Of a DNA stretch of 64,000 nt, positions 17,611 through 26,821 are shown in pieces. The stretch comes from Acidisarcina polymorpha. GTDB taxonomy: Bacteria; Acidobacteriota; Terriglobia; Terriglobales; Acidobacteriaceae. Each line of letters opens with the position of its first letter. The stretch's first letter is position 1. The stretch covers positions 3,658,001 to 3,722,000 of the forward strand of contig NZ_CP030840.1 of assembly GCF_003330725.1 (NCBI RefSeq), written 5' to 3'. The position numbers were made by a program, and so were the translations under genes. A model generated the notes under the pieces. That model did no database searches. It was given only the letters and a program-made list of their open reading frames with translations, and was not told the origin of the DNA.

Positions 17611-17738
17611 AAATGCATTGAACGCTCAGGAAGACGAATGCCGCGTTCGTGAATTGGTGTAGTGGATTCACCAGACTCACCCACGGGAGGGTATTTGGTA
17701 GAAGGCCCTTTTCGCGATACAGGCAGGTCCCTGCGATG

Positions 17739-19289
17739 CTACTCGGCGGCGTGCACCTTCAGGATGATTCTTCGATAGGTTGTTAGTCGCGGCGAGCCTT
17801 CGTCGGTGACTGCCAAGATGATGTGGGCGATTCCATCTCCCGTACACTTGACCATATTAGGGAGCCAAGGCTCTCGGCAGACCGCGGTGGGGGTGGCGAT
17901 GGCTTTTGCGCTTGAGCCGCCGGTGATCTGGATCGCTGCGAGGTTGGCGCCGGTTGATCCGGCTTCAGGGTAGTGGAACCACGTGTAGTGGAGTGGCTGG
18001 CCATCCGGATCGCGGCTTGCACTTGCATCGAGTTCGACAGGTTTGCCTAAAAATGCGTCGATCAGGAGCGGAGCCGTGCCCGCCTGCCCGTTCACGACCA
18101 CAACTGGATTGTGATTGGCGTGAGCATAGTCTTTGACGGTCCAATCCATGCGCGCGGCAAAATCATTCTGGAAGGCTTCGCGCCAGCGCCAGATGGTGGC
18201 CTGGTCGGAGACGTGTTGCTTTCCATCGACGCCGGCGACCGTGTCCTGTGAGGTGACCCGGAAGAACTCGTCGCCACCCTGTGTCCAGATGGGATGCGTC
18301 TCTCCATAGGGCTGGCGGTAAATGTAGCGGCCTCCCCAGCCGCCCCAGTCCGGCCTGCGGTAGGCATTCAAACCATTGTCGATGAGGTTCATGAACGAAG
18401 GGGTATCGCCTTCCATGATGAACAGGAAGCGCGGATAGAATTTGCCTAACGGTCCCTTGCTGCGGATGTTGGTTTCGAGCCACTCATTGGTCACGGTCGT
18501 CGAATTCGCGCCATCGCCATTGCGGTAGTAGACATCGCCGCTGATCCCCGTCCAGGTCGCATCATAGTATTCCCCGCTGGTGGGAGTCGTTGGCTGAACG
18601 ATGTAATACAGGTTCGGGAACTCGCGGCGGATCCATGGACCGGCATCGTCCTGGTCGGAGATCGAATAGACACGCAGCTTCGCAACCAGTCGGTCGACCT
18701 CTTCAGACGAGCGCTGCGAGCGCAGGTCCTGGAGCGCCTGCGCTAAGGTACCGGCACCACCCCAGATGCAGATCCAGAGCGGCTGCGGGTCGTCGCGGTC
18801 GAGAGCGCGAAGGATGGCCTTCGATCCTTCAGAAGACTTACCAGGCCCCGTGGCCGCCAGCCCATAGGCGGGCTGTCCCGGAAAGACGTGTGCATCCAGA
18901 TAGGCCGCCTCGGGCCAGCCTTGCGCATGCAGAAGCAAATTTGCGCGTACTTCCCCATAGGCCGCGATCAGGGCATGCATCGTTTCGGGATGGGCCGCGG
19001 CTTTCTGCCAGGTTGACGTCGTGGGAATCAGGCCTTCGATGTCGAGCTCATTCGAGTAGATCAGTAGACGAACCAGCGACATCTGATCGTCGGGCTCATT
19101 GCCGATGTCGCTAATGACGATAACTCTAGGATGTCCAGTGAAGTCGTCGATGTGGGTGGATGGGATCGGCTGGGCGCCGGCCAGGTTCGCGGCAAGCGTT
19201 GAACTCATGACGAGCAGGGCGGCTAATCGACCCAACTTCTTGCAGTAACGCGGCACTTGGTTCCTGCTAATCTGCTTGCCTTGCTTCAT
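17739..19289 (-). CDS. Secreted DUF1593 (Sde182-type cellulose-binding/nucleoside-hydrolase-like) protein
   Basis: A 516-residue exported protein with a signal peptide (basic start, hydrophobic core LAALLVMSSTLAANLAGA). The main domain (about 50-370) has RVIVISDIGNEPDDQMSLVR, the Asp-rich calcium-site motif of the nucleoside-hydrolase fold, and the WGGAGTLAQALQ segment typical of DUF1593. The C-terminal part (about 385-516) is a beta-sandwich with PVELDASASRDPDGQPLHY, as in PKD-like or DUF1593 tails. Homologues are found in cellulolytic and soil bacteria and are thought to bind or cleave glycosidic compounds; activity is not established. It is a single gene. Confidence 0.85.
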   Translation of the reverse strand: MKQGKQISRNQVPRYCKKLGRLAALLVMSSTLAANLAGAQPIPSTHIDDFTGHPRVIVISDIGNEPDDQMSLVRLLIYSNELDIEGLIPTTSTWQKAAAHPETMHALIAAYGEVRANLLLHAQGWPEAAYLDAHVFPGQPAYGLAATGPGKSSEGSKAILRALDRDDPQPLWICIWGGAGTLAQALQDLRSQRSSEEVDRLVAKLRVYSISDQDDAGPWIRREFPNLYYIVQPTTPTSGEYYDATWTGISGDVYYRNGDGANSTTVTNEWLETNIRSKGPLGKFYPRFLFIMEGDTPSFMNLIDNGLNAYRRPDWGGWGGRYIYRQPYGETHPIWTQGGDEFFRVTSQDTVAGVDGKQHVSDQATIWRWREAFQNDFAARMDWTVKDYAHANHNPVVVVNGQAGTAPLLIDAFLGKPVELDASASRDPDGQPLHYTWFHYPEAGSTGANLAAIQITGGSSAKAIATPTAVCREPWLPNMVKCTGDGIAHIILAVTDEGSPRLTTYRRIILKVHAAE

Positions 19290-19331
19290 CGATCACTTTC
19301 CGTTACGACGTAGAGCACATCGCTGGAACGA

Positions 19332-19360
19332 GGGTCCTTCGCTTTAGTCTGGATGACGAG
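19332..19360. repeat. Dispersed intergenic repeat, copy 2
   Basis: The segment gggtccttcgctttagtct followed by ggatgacgag is a diverged relative of copies 1 and 3. It lies between the DUF1593 start and the acyl-CoA dehydrogenase stop. Confidence 0.4.
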
Positions 19361-19390
19361 AAGTTGTTTCAAGTAATCCAAACTCGGACA

Positions 19391-20593
19391 TTAGTATGCC
19401 GGAACTCCGGTGATACTTTGCCCGATGATGAGCGCGTGAATATCGTGGGTACCTTCATAGGTCTTCACCGACTCGAGATTCATCATGTGACGCATGATTG
19501 GGTAGTCGTCGGTGATGCCGTTGCCGCCGAGAATATCACGCGCCATGCGGGCGCATTCGAGCGCCATCCAGACGTTGTTCCGCTTGGCTAGCGAGATGTG
19601 TTGATGACCCACCTTGCCCTGGTCCTTGAGCCGGCCAACATGCAAGGCAAGCAATTGCGCCTTGCTGATCTCGGAGATCATCCAGGTCAGCTTCTCCTGC
19701 ACCAGTTGATGGCTGGCGATTGGCTCGTCGCGGAATTGCTTGCGTAGCAGGGAATATTGGAGCGCGGTGTCGTAGCATGCCATCGCCGCGCCAATCGCTC
19801 CCCACGAGATCCCATAGCGCGCCTGGTTGAGGCACATCAGCGGCGACTTCAAGCCACCGGTGTAAGGCAGCAGGTTCGATGCGGGGATATGAACATCCTG
19901 CAGGGACAACCCCGAGGTAATGGATGCCCGCAGCGACCACTTCCCATGAACGTCATAAGCAGAGAAGCCGGGGCGATCGGTTTCCACCAGGAAGCCTCGC
20001 ACCTGGGCGTCCTTGGCGCCGTCTTCGCCCGTCGCCTCTTCTTCCACCTTTGCCCAGATCACCGCCACGTCGGCGATCGAGCCGGAGGTGATCCACATCT
20101 TTTCGCCGTTGAGCACGTACTCATCCCCGACCTTGCGGGCGCGGGTGCGCATGCCTCCAGGATTCGAACCAAAATCAGGCTCAGTCAGACCGAAGCAGCC
20201 TAATTTTTCACCGGTCGCGAGTTGTGGCAGCCAATAATTCTTCTGTTCATCGGAGCCGAAGGCGTTGATGGGATACATGACCAGCGCCGATTGCACGCTG
20301 ACAAAGCTGCGCACTCCCGAATCACCGCGTTCAAGCTCCTGAGTCACCAGGCCGTATTCGACGTTTGAAAGACCGGCGCAGCCATAGCCTTCAATGGTCG
20401 CGCCGAAGAAGCCCAGTTCTCCCATGGGCTTGATCAGTTCCCGGGGAAAGCGGCCGTCCCGGTTACATTGTTCGATGATCGGGATGAGATTGTCTTCAAT
20501 GAACTCGCGCGCCGTCTCGCGAGTGAGCAATTCGTCTTCGCTAAGCAGGCTGTCGAAGCTGAGGAAGTCGACGCCTTTGAACTTGAATGCCAT
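19391..20593 (-). CDS. Glutaryl-CoA dehydrogenase-like acyl-CoA dehydrogenase
   Basis: A 400-residue flavoprotein with the three acyl-CoA dehydrogenase parts: an N-terminal helical domain, a middle beta domain (CFGLTEPDFGSNPGGMRTRA, then NGEKMWITSG), and a C-terminal helical domain ending ESVKTYEGTHDIHALIIG. The Glu in TYEGTHD is the catalytic base in the position used by glutaryl-CoA dehydrogenase, and the C terminus closely follows that subfamily. It should convert glutaryl-CoA to crotonyl-CoA in lysine/tryptophan or aromatic breakdown, passing electrons to ETF. It is a single gene. The Arg that binds the glutaryl carboxylate should be checked to confirm the substrate. Confidence 0.85.
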   Translation of the reverse strand: MAFKFKGVDFLSFDSLLSEDELLTRETAREFIEDNLIPIIEQCNRDGRFPRELIKPMGELGFFGATIEGYGCAGLSNVEYGLVTQELERGDSGVRSFVSVQSALVMYPINAFGSDEQKNYWLPQLATGEKLGCFGLTEPDFGSNPGGMRTRARKVGDEYVLNGEKMWITSGSIADVAVIWAKVEEEATGEDGAKDAQVRGFLVETDRPGFSAYDVHGKWSLRASITSGLSLQDVHIPASNLLPYTGGLKSPLMCLNQARYGISWGAIGAAMACYDTALQYSLLRKQFRDEPIASHQLVQEKLTWMISEISKAQLLALHVGRLKDQGKVGHQHISLAKRNNVWMALECARMARDILGGNGITDDYPIMRHMMNLESVKTYEGTHDIHALIIGQSITGVPAY

Positions 20594-20740
20594 CTCTTGC
20601 TGACTCCATGGGTAGACCCGGAGTGATCAGCCTAAAGCATTTCCACGTCCACTGCATAGCGAGGCACTGAGGGCGTGGTGTTGATCACTGTGGTCAGCTA
20701 GTATGAGAAGACTCACCCTGTCACCCGATCCGGAACTTGG

Positions 20741-20780
20741 CTATTCCAGATTATCCTTAGCTATTCCAGATAATCTTTGA
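20741..20780. repeat. Imperfect 20-base tandem duplication over the mlaF-like stop codon
   Basis: The unit ctattccaga-ttatccttag (20741-20760) is followed directly by ctattccaga-taatctttga (20761-20780), with 16 of 20 positions identical. The second copy encodes the last codons and the stop of the ATPase gene; the first copy lies just beyond that stop. Confidence 0.8.
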
Positions 20781-21624
20781 TGAATGGGTCGGTCGAATGC
20801 ACCAGTTCTTCGGTTGTTCCGTCGAAGACCAGCTTGCGGTCGTGGAGCATGAGGAAACTGGTCTGCGGGTCGAGTTGGCCATCGGGCAAGGGGACCATCT
20901 TGTTCTGCTGCTGGTCAAAGTAGTGGGTCGCCATAGTGAAGGCGTCCTGCAGCCGGTGGGTCACCAGCAGAGAACTGGTGTGGGAGACATCACGCTGCTT
21001 CACCACGAGCTCGATAATCGTGGTCGAGGTAATCGGATCAAGGCCGCCGGTCGGCGAGTCGTAGAGCAGCAGGTCGGGCTTGCTGACGATCGCCCTGGCA
21101 ATCGCGACGCGCCGTCGCATGCCGCCGGAGAGTTCTGAAGGATACTTGTCGATGGTGTGCTCGAGTTCCACGAAACGCAGCACTTCGAGAACGCGACGGT
21201 TGATGTCTTCCGCCGAGGCATGCTCCTCAATCAGACGGTAGGCGACGTTGTCGCGAACCGTCATGGAATCGAAGAGAGCTCCCTCCTGAAAGACCATTCC
21301 GATGCGATCGCGAAGTTTGAAGAGCTCTTCTTCCGGCATCACGTCAATTTCATTGCCGAAGACAAAGATGCGTCCGCTATCGGGACGAAGCAGCCCATTG
21401 GCCAGTTTCAGCAGAACGCTCTTCCCGCAACCGGCTGGGCCGAGAACGATCCGCGACTCGCCCGGCATCACTTTGAAGGAGATATCGCGCAGAACTTCGT
21501 TCCGATCGAAGCTGATCGATACGTTCTCAAAGACGACGACCGGCTGCTTCGGGTCCTCCGAAGGAGCGGCGGGTCGAGTTAGCTCAGCGGTGGCCATGAT
21601 CGAAAAAAGAACCATCCGGAACAA
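20761..21624 (-). CDS. MlaF-type ABC ATPase with Ser at the catalytic Glu position
   Basis: A 287-residue ATPase of the Mla/Ttg2 lipid-transport type (278 if it starts at ATG 21597). Motifs: Walker A GPAGCGKS, Q-loop VFQEGALFDSMTV, signature ELSGGMRRRVAIARA, Walker B LLLYDSPTGGLDP and H-loop LVTHR. The residue after the Walker B Asp is Ser (codon 21055-21057, tcg on the coding strand) instead of the usual Glu. MlaF energises movement of phospholipids between inner and outer membranes. Its permease gene lies upstream, 170 bases away on the same strand. No MlaD gene is adjacent. Confidence 0.88.
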   Translation of the reverse strand: MFRMVLFSIMATAELTRPAAPSEDPKQPVVVFENVSISFDRNEVLRDISFKVMPGESRIVLGPAGCGKSVLLKLANGLLRPDSGRIFVFGNEIDVMPEEELFKLRDRIGMVFQEGALFDSMTVRDNVAYRLIEEHASAEDINRRVLEVLRFVELEHTIDKYPSELSGGMRRRVAIARAIVSKPDLLLYDSPTGGLDPITSTTIIELVVKQRDVSHTSSLLVTHRLQDAFTMATHYFDQQQNKMVPLPDGQLDPQTSFLMLHDRKLVFDGTTEELVHSTDPFIKDYLE

Positions 21625-21735
21625 ACGAAGCTGGTGTCCCGAATCTGAAGTCCATTCAACAAATTAATCCATTCAAGCACTACAAGAAGACAGCAGCGCG
21701 TTGCACATGACTGTACCCACTTCGCTCGAAACCCA

Positions 21736-21760
21736 GATCCTTCGCTTCGCTCAGGATGAC
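21736..21760. repeat. Dispersed intergenic repeat, copy 3
   Basis: The segment gatccttcgcttcgctcagg followed by atgac lies between the MlaE-like and MlaF-like genes. It is the fullest of the three related copies and is followed by gtgtagtgaatgaaggactcacc, similar to the sequence after copy 1. Confidence 0.5.
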
Positions 21761-21793
21761 GAGCGTTGTGTAGTGAATGAAGGACTCACCACA

Positions 21794-22573
21794 CTAGCGC
21801 CCAAAGATGCCGATCATGAACCGGCTGATTACGAAATCCGAAGCGATGATGAGCACCGATGAGACCACCACGGCTTGGGTCGTCGAGCGTCCCACGCCTT
21901 GCGTGCCTCCCTTGGTATTCATTCCATAGAAACACCCGATGGTCGCGATGATGAAACCAAAGAATATCGGCTTAACCAAACCCTGCAGGATGTCGGCGTA
22001 ACGCAACGACTGGTAGGCGGTATGAAAATACTGCGAGCCATCCTGGCCCAGCATGAAGATCGAGACCGCGGCCCCGCCGAGGGTACCGACCGCATCGGAA
22101 ATGATGGTCAGGAAGAAGAGGACAACGACTGTGGCCACGATGCGCGGACCGACCAGCTTGCGTACCGGGTCGGTGCCCAGGGCGCGCATCGCGTCCAGTT
22201 GCTCGGTGACTCGCATGGAGCCGAGCTCCGAAGCCATTCCGGATGCATTCCGTCCGGAGACCATGAGGCTGGTCAACACCGGTCCCAACTCTTTAATCAT
22301 GGAGAAGCTGACCAGCTGGCCGGTGATTGCGGCCGCTCCGAACTGCGCAAGGGTGGAGGCGGATTGCAGAGCCAGCACTCCCCCGGTGAAGAAACCGGTA
22401 AGCAGCACGATGGGCAGCGAGCCCACGCCAATACTGTCGGCCTGGGTAATGAAGTCGGCCAGGTAGCGCGGCCGATTGAGGAACGTGCCTAGCGCACGGG
22501 CCGACAGGGTCGCATAGTTCTGGACAGACAGGACCGATTGTTTGGCGACTTCGTCGAGTCTATTTGCAGGCAT
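21794..22573 (-). CDS. MlaE-type lipid ABC permease
   Basis: A 259-residue inner-membrane permease of the MlaE family with an amphipathic N-terminal helix and five or six hydrophobic segments. Conserved stretches are LPIVLLTGFFTGGVLALQ, KELGPVLTSLMVSGRNASGMASELG and TEQLDAMRALGTDPVRKLV; the glycine-rich C-terminal part ends near GRSTTQAVV. With the MlaF-like ATPase it forms the core of a phospholipid transporter for outer-membrane lipid asymmetry. MlaD- and MlaC-type partners are not in the window. The repeat element between this gene and mlaF may allow some separate expression. Confidence 0.88.
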   Translation of the reverse strand: MPANRLDEVAKQSVLSVQNYATLSARALGTFLNRPRYLADFITQADSIGVGSLPIVLLTGFFTGGVLALQSASTLAQFGAAAITGQLVSFSMIKELGPVLTSLMVSGRNASGMASELGSMRVTEQLDAMRALGTDPVRKLVGPRIVATVVVLFFLTIISDAVGTLGGAAVSIFMLGQDGSQYFHTAYQSLRYADILQGLVKPIFFGFIIATIGCFYGMNTKGGTQGVGRSTTQAVVVSSVLIIASDFVISRFMIGIFGR

Positions 22574-23143
22574 GGCGATTCAACATGGAGGCGCTCGAAC
22601 GTTTCTGAGTGCTAGAGCCGAGGTTAACACATGCGCTACGCCGAACTTCCAAGGCTGCGCAGGCGAGCATTTCCCGACGGGGGCTTTCACGAGAAGGCTT
22701 GTGAATTGCTCTCGTACAGGACGAACCATTGCTATGTCACGAGAAATTATGGGAAAAGTGTTGCTGGAGGCGAGATTGATCTTGCAACACAATCTGTCTA
22801 TGGTTACTCTATTGCCAATAAGGAACTAGTAGCAGTCAAGAATGATTCTCCGGCGACGTGGTTGGTTGGCCTTTTATCTGCCGGAAGTCCCGATTGTCTG
22901 ATTACGCATTTTGGCGGTAGCAATGACAAGAACTGAGCGTCAATGAACGCGCTTCTTGTGTGGTTTTCTGTTTGCCTTTAAGCATCAATTCTCCAAGTTT
23001 CTCTCCAGTTTCTTAAGACGGTTGTTCGCACCGCTATGGCCTGCTTAGGCAGGTTCACGCCATAGCTGTGCCGTGGTCCCTCTTTTCAATTCTTCGGACT
23101 ATTTGTCCGAACTATTTGTTTGTTATGCGGAGCTGAGATCGTG
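22574..23143. other. Long intergenic stretch without a convincing gene
   Basis: About 570 bases between the divergent permease and the large secreted protein. Open frames on both strands (for example 22631-22936 on the plus strand) show no family features and overlap each other; I do not call them genes. A nested hairpin lies at 23033-23066. Two copies of actatttgt sit at 23098-23106 and 23111-23119, just upstream of the next start. Confidence 0.5.
23033..23066 (+). promoter_or_regulatory. Nested inverted repeat upstream of the secreted lectin-type gene
   Basis: An outer perfect 8-base-pair arm (gctatggc 23033-23040 with gccatagc 23059-23066) encloses an inner ctgc/gcag arm (23041-23044 with 23049-23052). 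It lies about 78 bases before the chosen start of the next gene. It could be a protein-binding palindrome, a 5' leader structure or a relic; function is unknown. Confidence 0.45.
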
Positions 23144-26100
23144 ATGAAAATCGTATCGCGGAGTAGTGTCTGTCACGTCCAAAAATCGACGAAGTCATTC
23201 CACCAGTTTGTTGGCCCGTGCTTGGCGTTGCTCGCACTTTTCCTCTGGCAGGAAAGCTTCGCTCGAGCGCAAGTCAATGTGTTAACCCAGCACAATGACA
23301 TCTCAAGATCGGGACAGAATCTCAATGAGACGATCCTTACTCCCAACAACGTGAATGCCACTCTTTTCGGCAAGCTCTTTTCCCAGCCGGTGAATGGCCA
23401 AGTTCGCGCGCAACCACTCTTTGTCTCCCGATTGGCGATTCCTAATAAAGGCACTCATAACGTCGTCTACGTTGCGACTGCGAACGACTACGTCTATGCC
23501 TTCGATGCCGACAATAATGGCGGAGGGAATGCGAGACCTCTATGGAGTGTGTCGCTGTTGACGAACACCACTCCAGCGGGTACTTATACGTCTGAGTTCG
23601 GTGTCATTGGCACGCCCTCCATCAACCTTACGACCAAGACCATCTACCTCGTAAGCTCTGAAGCCAGAGGCAGCACTTTTCTCTTCCGCCTGCATGCGCT
23701 CGACCTTTCGACGGGAGCGGAGAAATTTGGCGGTCCCGTCCCGATCGAGGGAACGATCGAGGGGACGGGCAATGGGAGCACGGGAGGGAAATTAACCTTC
23801 GATCCTGGATCGCAGTATCAGAGGGCTGGCCTGTTGCTTCTTAACGGAGTGGTTTACATAAGCTTCTGCTCCCAGAACGATGCGGGCACCTGGCACGGCT
23901 GGATTTTTTCCTACAATGAACAGGACCTGAACCAAATCAATATCTTCTCGACGACCCGCAATGGTACCGGAGGGGGTATATGGATGAGCGGCGCTGGCCT
24001 GGCGGCCGAAGTCAACGCCCCGGACAAGCCATTTGGAAGGATGTTCCTTGCGACCGGCAACGGTAGTTTTACAGCGACCAAGCCCTACTCGAACTCCATG
24101 GGCTACTCCATGAGCGTCCTGAATCTCGATCTCAGCAATGGCGTGATGACGGTGAAGGACGAGTTCACGCCGCACGATTGGTCGGTCCGCGAAGCCCAGG
24201 ACGGCGATGTCGGCTCGGGCGCCCCGATCCTACTGCCCAACCAAACAACCGCTTCGGGAAAGACCTTCAGCCCACTCGTCCAGATGGGCAAGTCGGGCAC
24301 GATGTACCTTCTGGATCGAAACCAGTTGGGCGGATTCGACGCAAACTCTGATCAGATCGTTCAGGAGATTCAAACTCCCGAGTTCGGTCCGAACAAATGG
24401 GGTACCGGCATTTGGGGTGCGCCTGCGTACTGGAATGGCAACCTCTATTTCGGAGGAGCCCAGTATGATCCGGTCGGTTCGCGGGTGGGTGCGAGCCTTG
24501 CCGCTTATTCCATCGTGAAGGGACGGATTTCGACCGCTGCCACCAGTCAGAGTGCCGAGTTGTTTTCCTTTCCTGGGCCGACGCCCTCGGTCTCCGCCAA
24601 CGGCAAGAACGATGGCATTGTGTGGGTGCTGAAGACAGATACGTATACCACCGGCGGGAATGAGGTCTTATTTGCCTACAACGCAAACGATCTTGCCGAC
24701 CTGCTTTATTCGTCCAACACCCATGCGAGCCGGGACAATGCGGGGCCAGCCGAAAAATTCGTCGTGCCGACGGTCGCCAATGGAAAAGTCTTTGTTGGGG
24801 CATCCGATCAGGTCAGCGTTTATGGGTTGTTAAACGATACGCCTACGGCTCCTCCACCCATATTCGTTCCGGACTCAAAGACCTTCCACGGTTCACTTTC
24901 GGTTGCCATCGAAGACTCGATCGCCAACTCGACGATCTTCTACACCACCGATGGGACCACGCCGACTACTTCGTCGACGGTTTACCGCGGCGCGTTCACG
25001 ATCAACTCCAATGAGACCATCACCGCCATCGCGAGTGCTGCTGACTACCTCCAGAGCGCACCGTCCAGTGCGACCTACACCGATTCGGCTGATACCGCCA
25101 ACCCGGTCTTTTCGTTGTCCTCGGGCGCTTATACCGGCACCCAGAGCTTGAAGATCACCGATAGCACGAAGGGCGCAAGGATCTACTACACCATCGATGG
25201 GTCGACTCCCACGACCTCCTCTAACCTTTACTCCCAGCCTTTGAGTGTCTCGGTCTCTGCGAGCGTCCGCGCCTTCGCAGTGGCGCCGGGTCTGAATGCA
25301 AGCCCCGTCGTGCTCGCGACCTACACGATCGAACCCCCGTATACGTTCAACTACAACCAGGGATTTAGCGGGAGCCAAAGTACGATTCAGTACAACGGCA
25401 CCGCCGGGCTCGATGATTTTCGGCTGCAGTTGACTGATGGCGGACAAAACGAGGCGGGGAGCGTCTTTTACAAAAAGAAGGTGAATATTCAGTCCTTCAC
25501 CACTGCCTTTACCTTCCAGCTCTCAAATCCCCTTGGCGATGGCTTCACCTTTTCTATTCAGAATGAGAGTGCGACCGCGCGCGGCAGCGACGGAGGAGGA
25601 CTAGGGTACCAGGGCATGGGGAAAAGTCTGGCAATTAAGTTTGATTTGTTCAGCAATGCCGGGGAAGGCCCGGACTCCACAGGCCTCTACCTGAACGGTG
25701 CAACACCTACCTTGCCAGCTATTAACCTCAGCGGCACCGGAATCAATCTCCATAGCGGCGACTACATTGATGCCTACATCACCTACGATGGCACCGACCT
25801 GACGATGACGCTTACCGACCAAGTGACGCTGGCCTCCTGGTCGCATGCGTTTGCGGTGAATATTCCTTCTGTGGTCGGAGGCGACACTGCCTATGTCGGA
25901 TTCACCGGCGGGACCGGCGGTTCGTCTTCCAGTCAAAAGCTGACTGCGTGGACCTATCTCACCGGGCCGCTCACTCTGCCCAATTATGCTGCCGGCTTCG
26001 ACCCGGCAAATCTGACCCTAAATCGGGCAAAGCTCTCGGGAGCAGCTTTGGAGCTAACCAATGGCTATCCGAATGAAACCGCCAGCGCCTATTTCTCGAA

Positions 26101-26608
26101 GCCGGTGAATATCACTGCCTTCACCGTCGATTTTGAGTTTGAAGTCAGCAAGGGATCCGTACCGCCGTTTGGCGATGGCGCCACTTTTGTCATCCAGAAC
26201 TCTGAGCTGGTGGCGCGCGGCGGCACCGGCGGCGGACTTGGGTACAGTGGCATTCCCAAGAGCCTCGCGATCAAGCTCGACCTGTATAGCAATGCGGGAG
26301 AAGGAAGCGACTCCACCGGCCTTTACACGGGTGGGGCCACCCCTACGGTCCCCACGGTGAATCTCACCCCAAGCCGTGTCGTGCTGAGCAGTGGACATCC
26401 CATCCACGCGCACATCACCTACAACGGAACCACGCTTACCTGGACGCTTCGGGACATGACCTCCGGGGCGAAGTTTACCAGTAGCCCTCAGAAGATCAAC
26501 ATTCCTGAAACCGTGGATGGGAACACTGCCTACGTTGGATTCACGGCTGCCTCCGGGGGGGCTACCGCCGTGCAGAAAATCTTGAATTGGACGGTGACCA
26601 ACCCCTAA
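23144..26608 (+). CDS. Large secreted beta-propeller / chitobiase-C / L-type lectin protein
   Basis: About 1154 residues (ATG 23144; the frame extends to a TTG at 23120). A long signal sequence ends near residue 42 (LALLALFLWQESFARAQ). A quinoprotein-like propeller follows (about 45-570; NVVYVATANDYVYAFDAD, PLVQMGKSGTMYLLDR). Two chitobiase/hexosaminidase C-terminal beta-sandwich modules come next (about 575-660 and 660-735; YTTDGTTPTTSS and YTIDGSTPTTSS). Two legume-lectin-like modules complete it (about 740-950 and 955-1154; GDGFTFSIQNES with GGGLGYQGMGKSLAIKFD, and GDGATFVIQNSE with GGGLGYSGIPKSLAIKLD). It probably binds polysaccharide outside the cell; catalysis is not evident. Confidence 0.8.
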   Translation: MKIVSRSSVCHVQKSTKSFHQFVGPCLALLALFLWQESFARAQVNVLTQHNDISRSGQNLNETILTPNNVNATLFGKLFSQPVNGQVRAQPLFVSRLAIPNKGTHNVVYVATANDYVYAFDADNNGGGNARPLWSVSLLTNTTPAGTYTSEFGVIGTPSINLTTKTIYLVSSEARGSTFLFRLHALDLSTGAEKFGGPVPIEGTIEGTGNGSTGGKLTFDPGSQYQRAGLLLLNGVVYISFCSQNDAGTWHGWIFSYNEQDLNQINIFSTTRNGTGGGIWMSGAGLAAEVNAPDKPFGRMFLATGNGSFTATKPYSNSMGYSMSVLNLDLSNGVMTVKDEFTPHDWSVREAQDGDVGSGAPILLPNQTTASGKTFSPLVQMGKSGTMYLLDRNQLGGFDANSDQIVQEIQTPEFGPNKWGTGIWGAPAYWNGNLYFGGAQYDPVGSRVGASLAAYSIVKGRISTAATSQSAELFSFPGPTPSVSANGKNDGIVWVLKTDTYTTGGNEVLFAYNANDLADLLYSSNTHASRDNAGPAEKFVVPTVANGKVFVGASDQVSVYGLLNDTPTAPPPIFVPDSKTFHGSLSVAIEDSIANSTIFYTTDGTTPTTSSTVYRGAFTINSNETITAIASAADYLQSAPSSATYTDSADTANPVFSLSSGAYTGTQSLKITDSTKGARIYYTIDGSTPTTSSNLYSQPLSVSVSASVRAFAVAPGLNASPVVLATYTIEPPYTFNYNQGFSGSQSTIQYNGTAGLDDFRLQLTDGGQNEAGSVFYKKKVNIQSFTTAFTFQLSNPLGDGFTFSIQNESATARGSDGGGLGYQGMGKSLAIKFDLFSNAGEGPDSTGLYLNGATPTLPAINLSGTGINLHSGDYIDAYITYDGTDLTMTLTDQVTLASWSHAFAVNIPSVVGGDTAYVGFTGGTGGSSSSQKLTAWTYLTGPLTLPNYAAGFDPANLTLNRAKLSGAALELTNGYPNETASAYFSKPVNITAFTVDFEFEVSKGSVPPFGDGATFVIQNSELVARGGTGGGLGYSGIPKSLAIKLDLYSNAGEGSDSTGLYTGGATPTVPTVNLTPSRVVLSSGHPIHAHITYNGTTLTWTLRDMTSGAKFTSSPQKINIPETVDGNTAYVGFTAASGGATAVQKILNWTVTNP

Positions 26609-26821
26609 GCAAAAGTCCAGTTGGCGGGATGTGGCGGAACTTGGCTGTGAAGGTCCTTCCCTCGGGGAAAGGCCTGCCAGGTTGAGTGGTTTGCAAACAC
26701 GCAGGTCTCAGATCGGAACGGGCAGCCACATCTGTGGCAACTCTAACGAACTCAGTGCGTCCCGACACCGGTTGGGAGGGGCAGTCACAAGCAGGCGAAG
26801 GGTGAGCGACTTGCTTCGGTC

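Noticed and set aside
22631-22936. 101-codon plus-strand frame in the intergenic gap
   Set aside because: No similarity recognised, no ribosome site, and overlapping frames on both strands are equally long.
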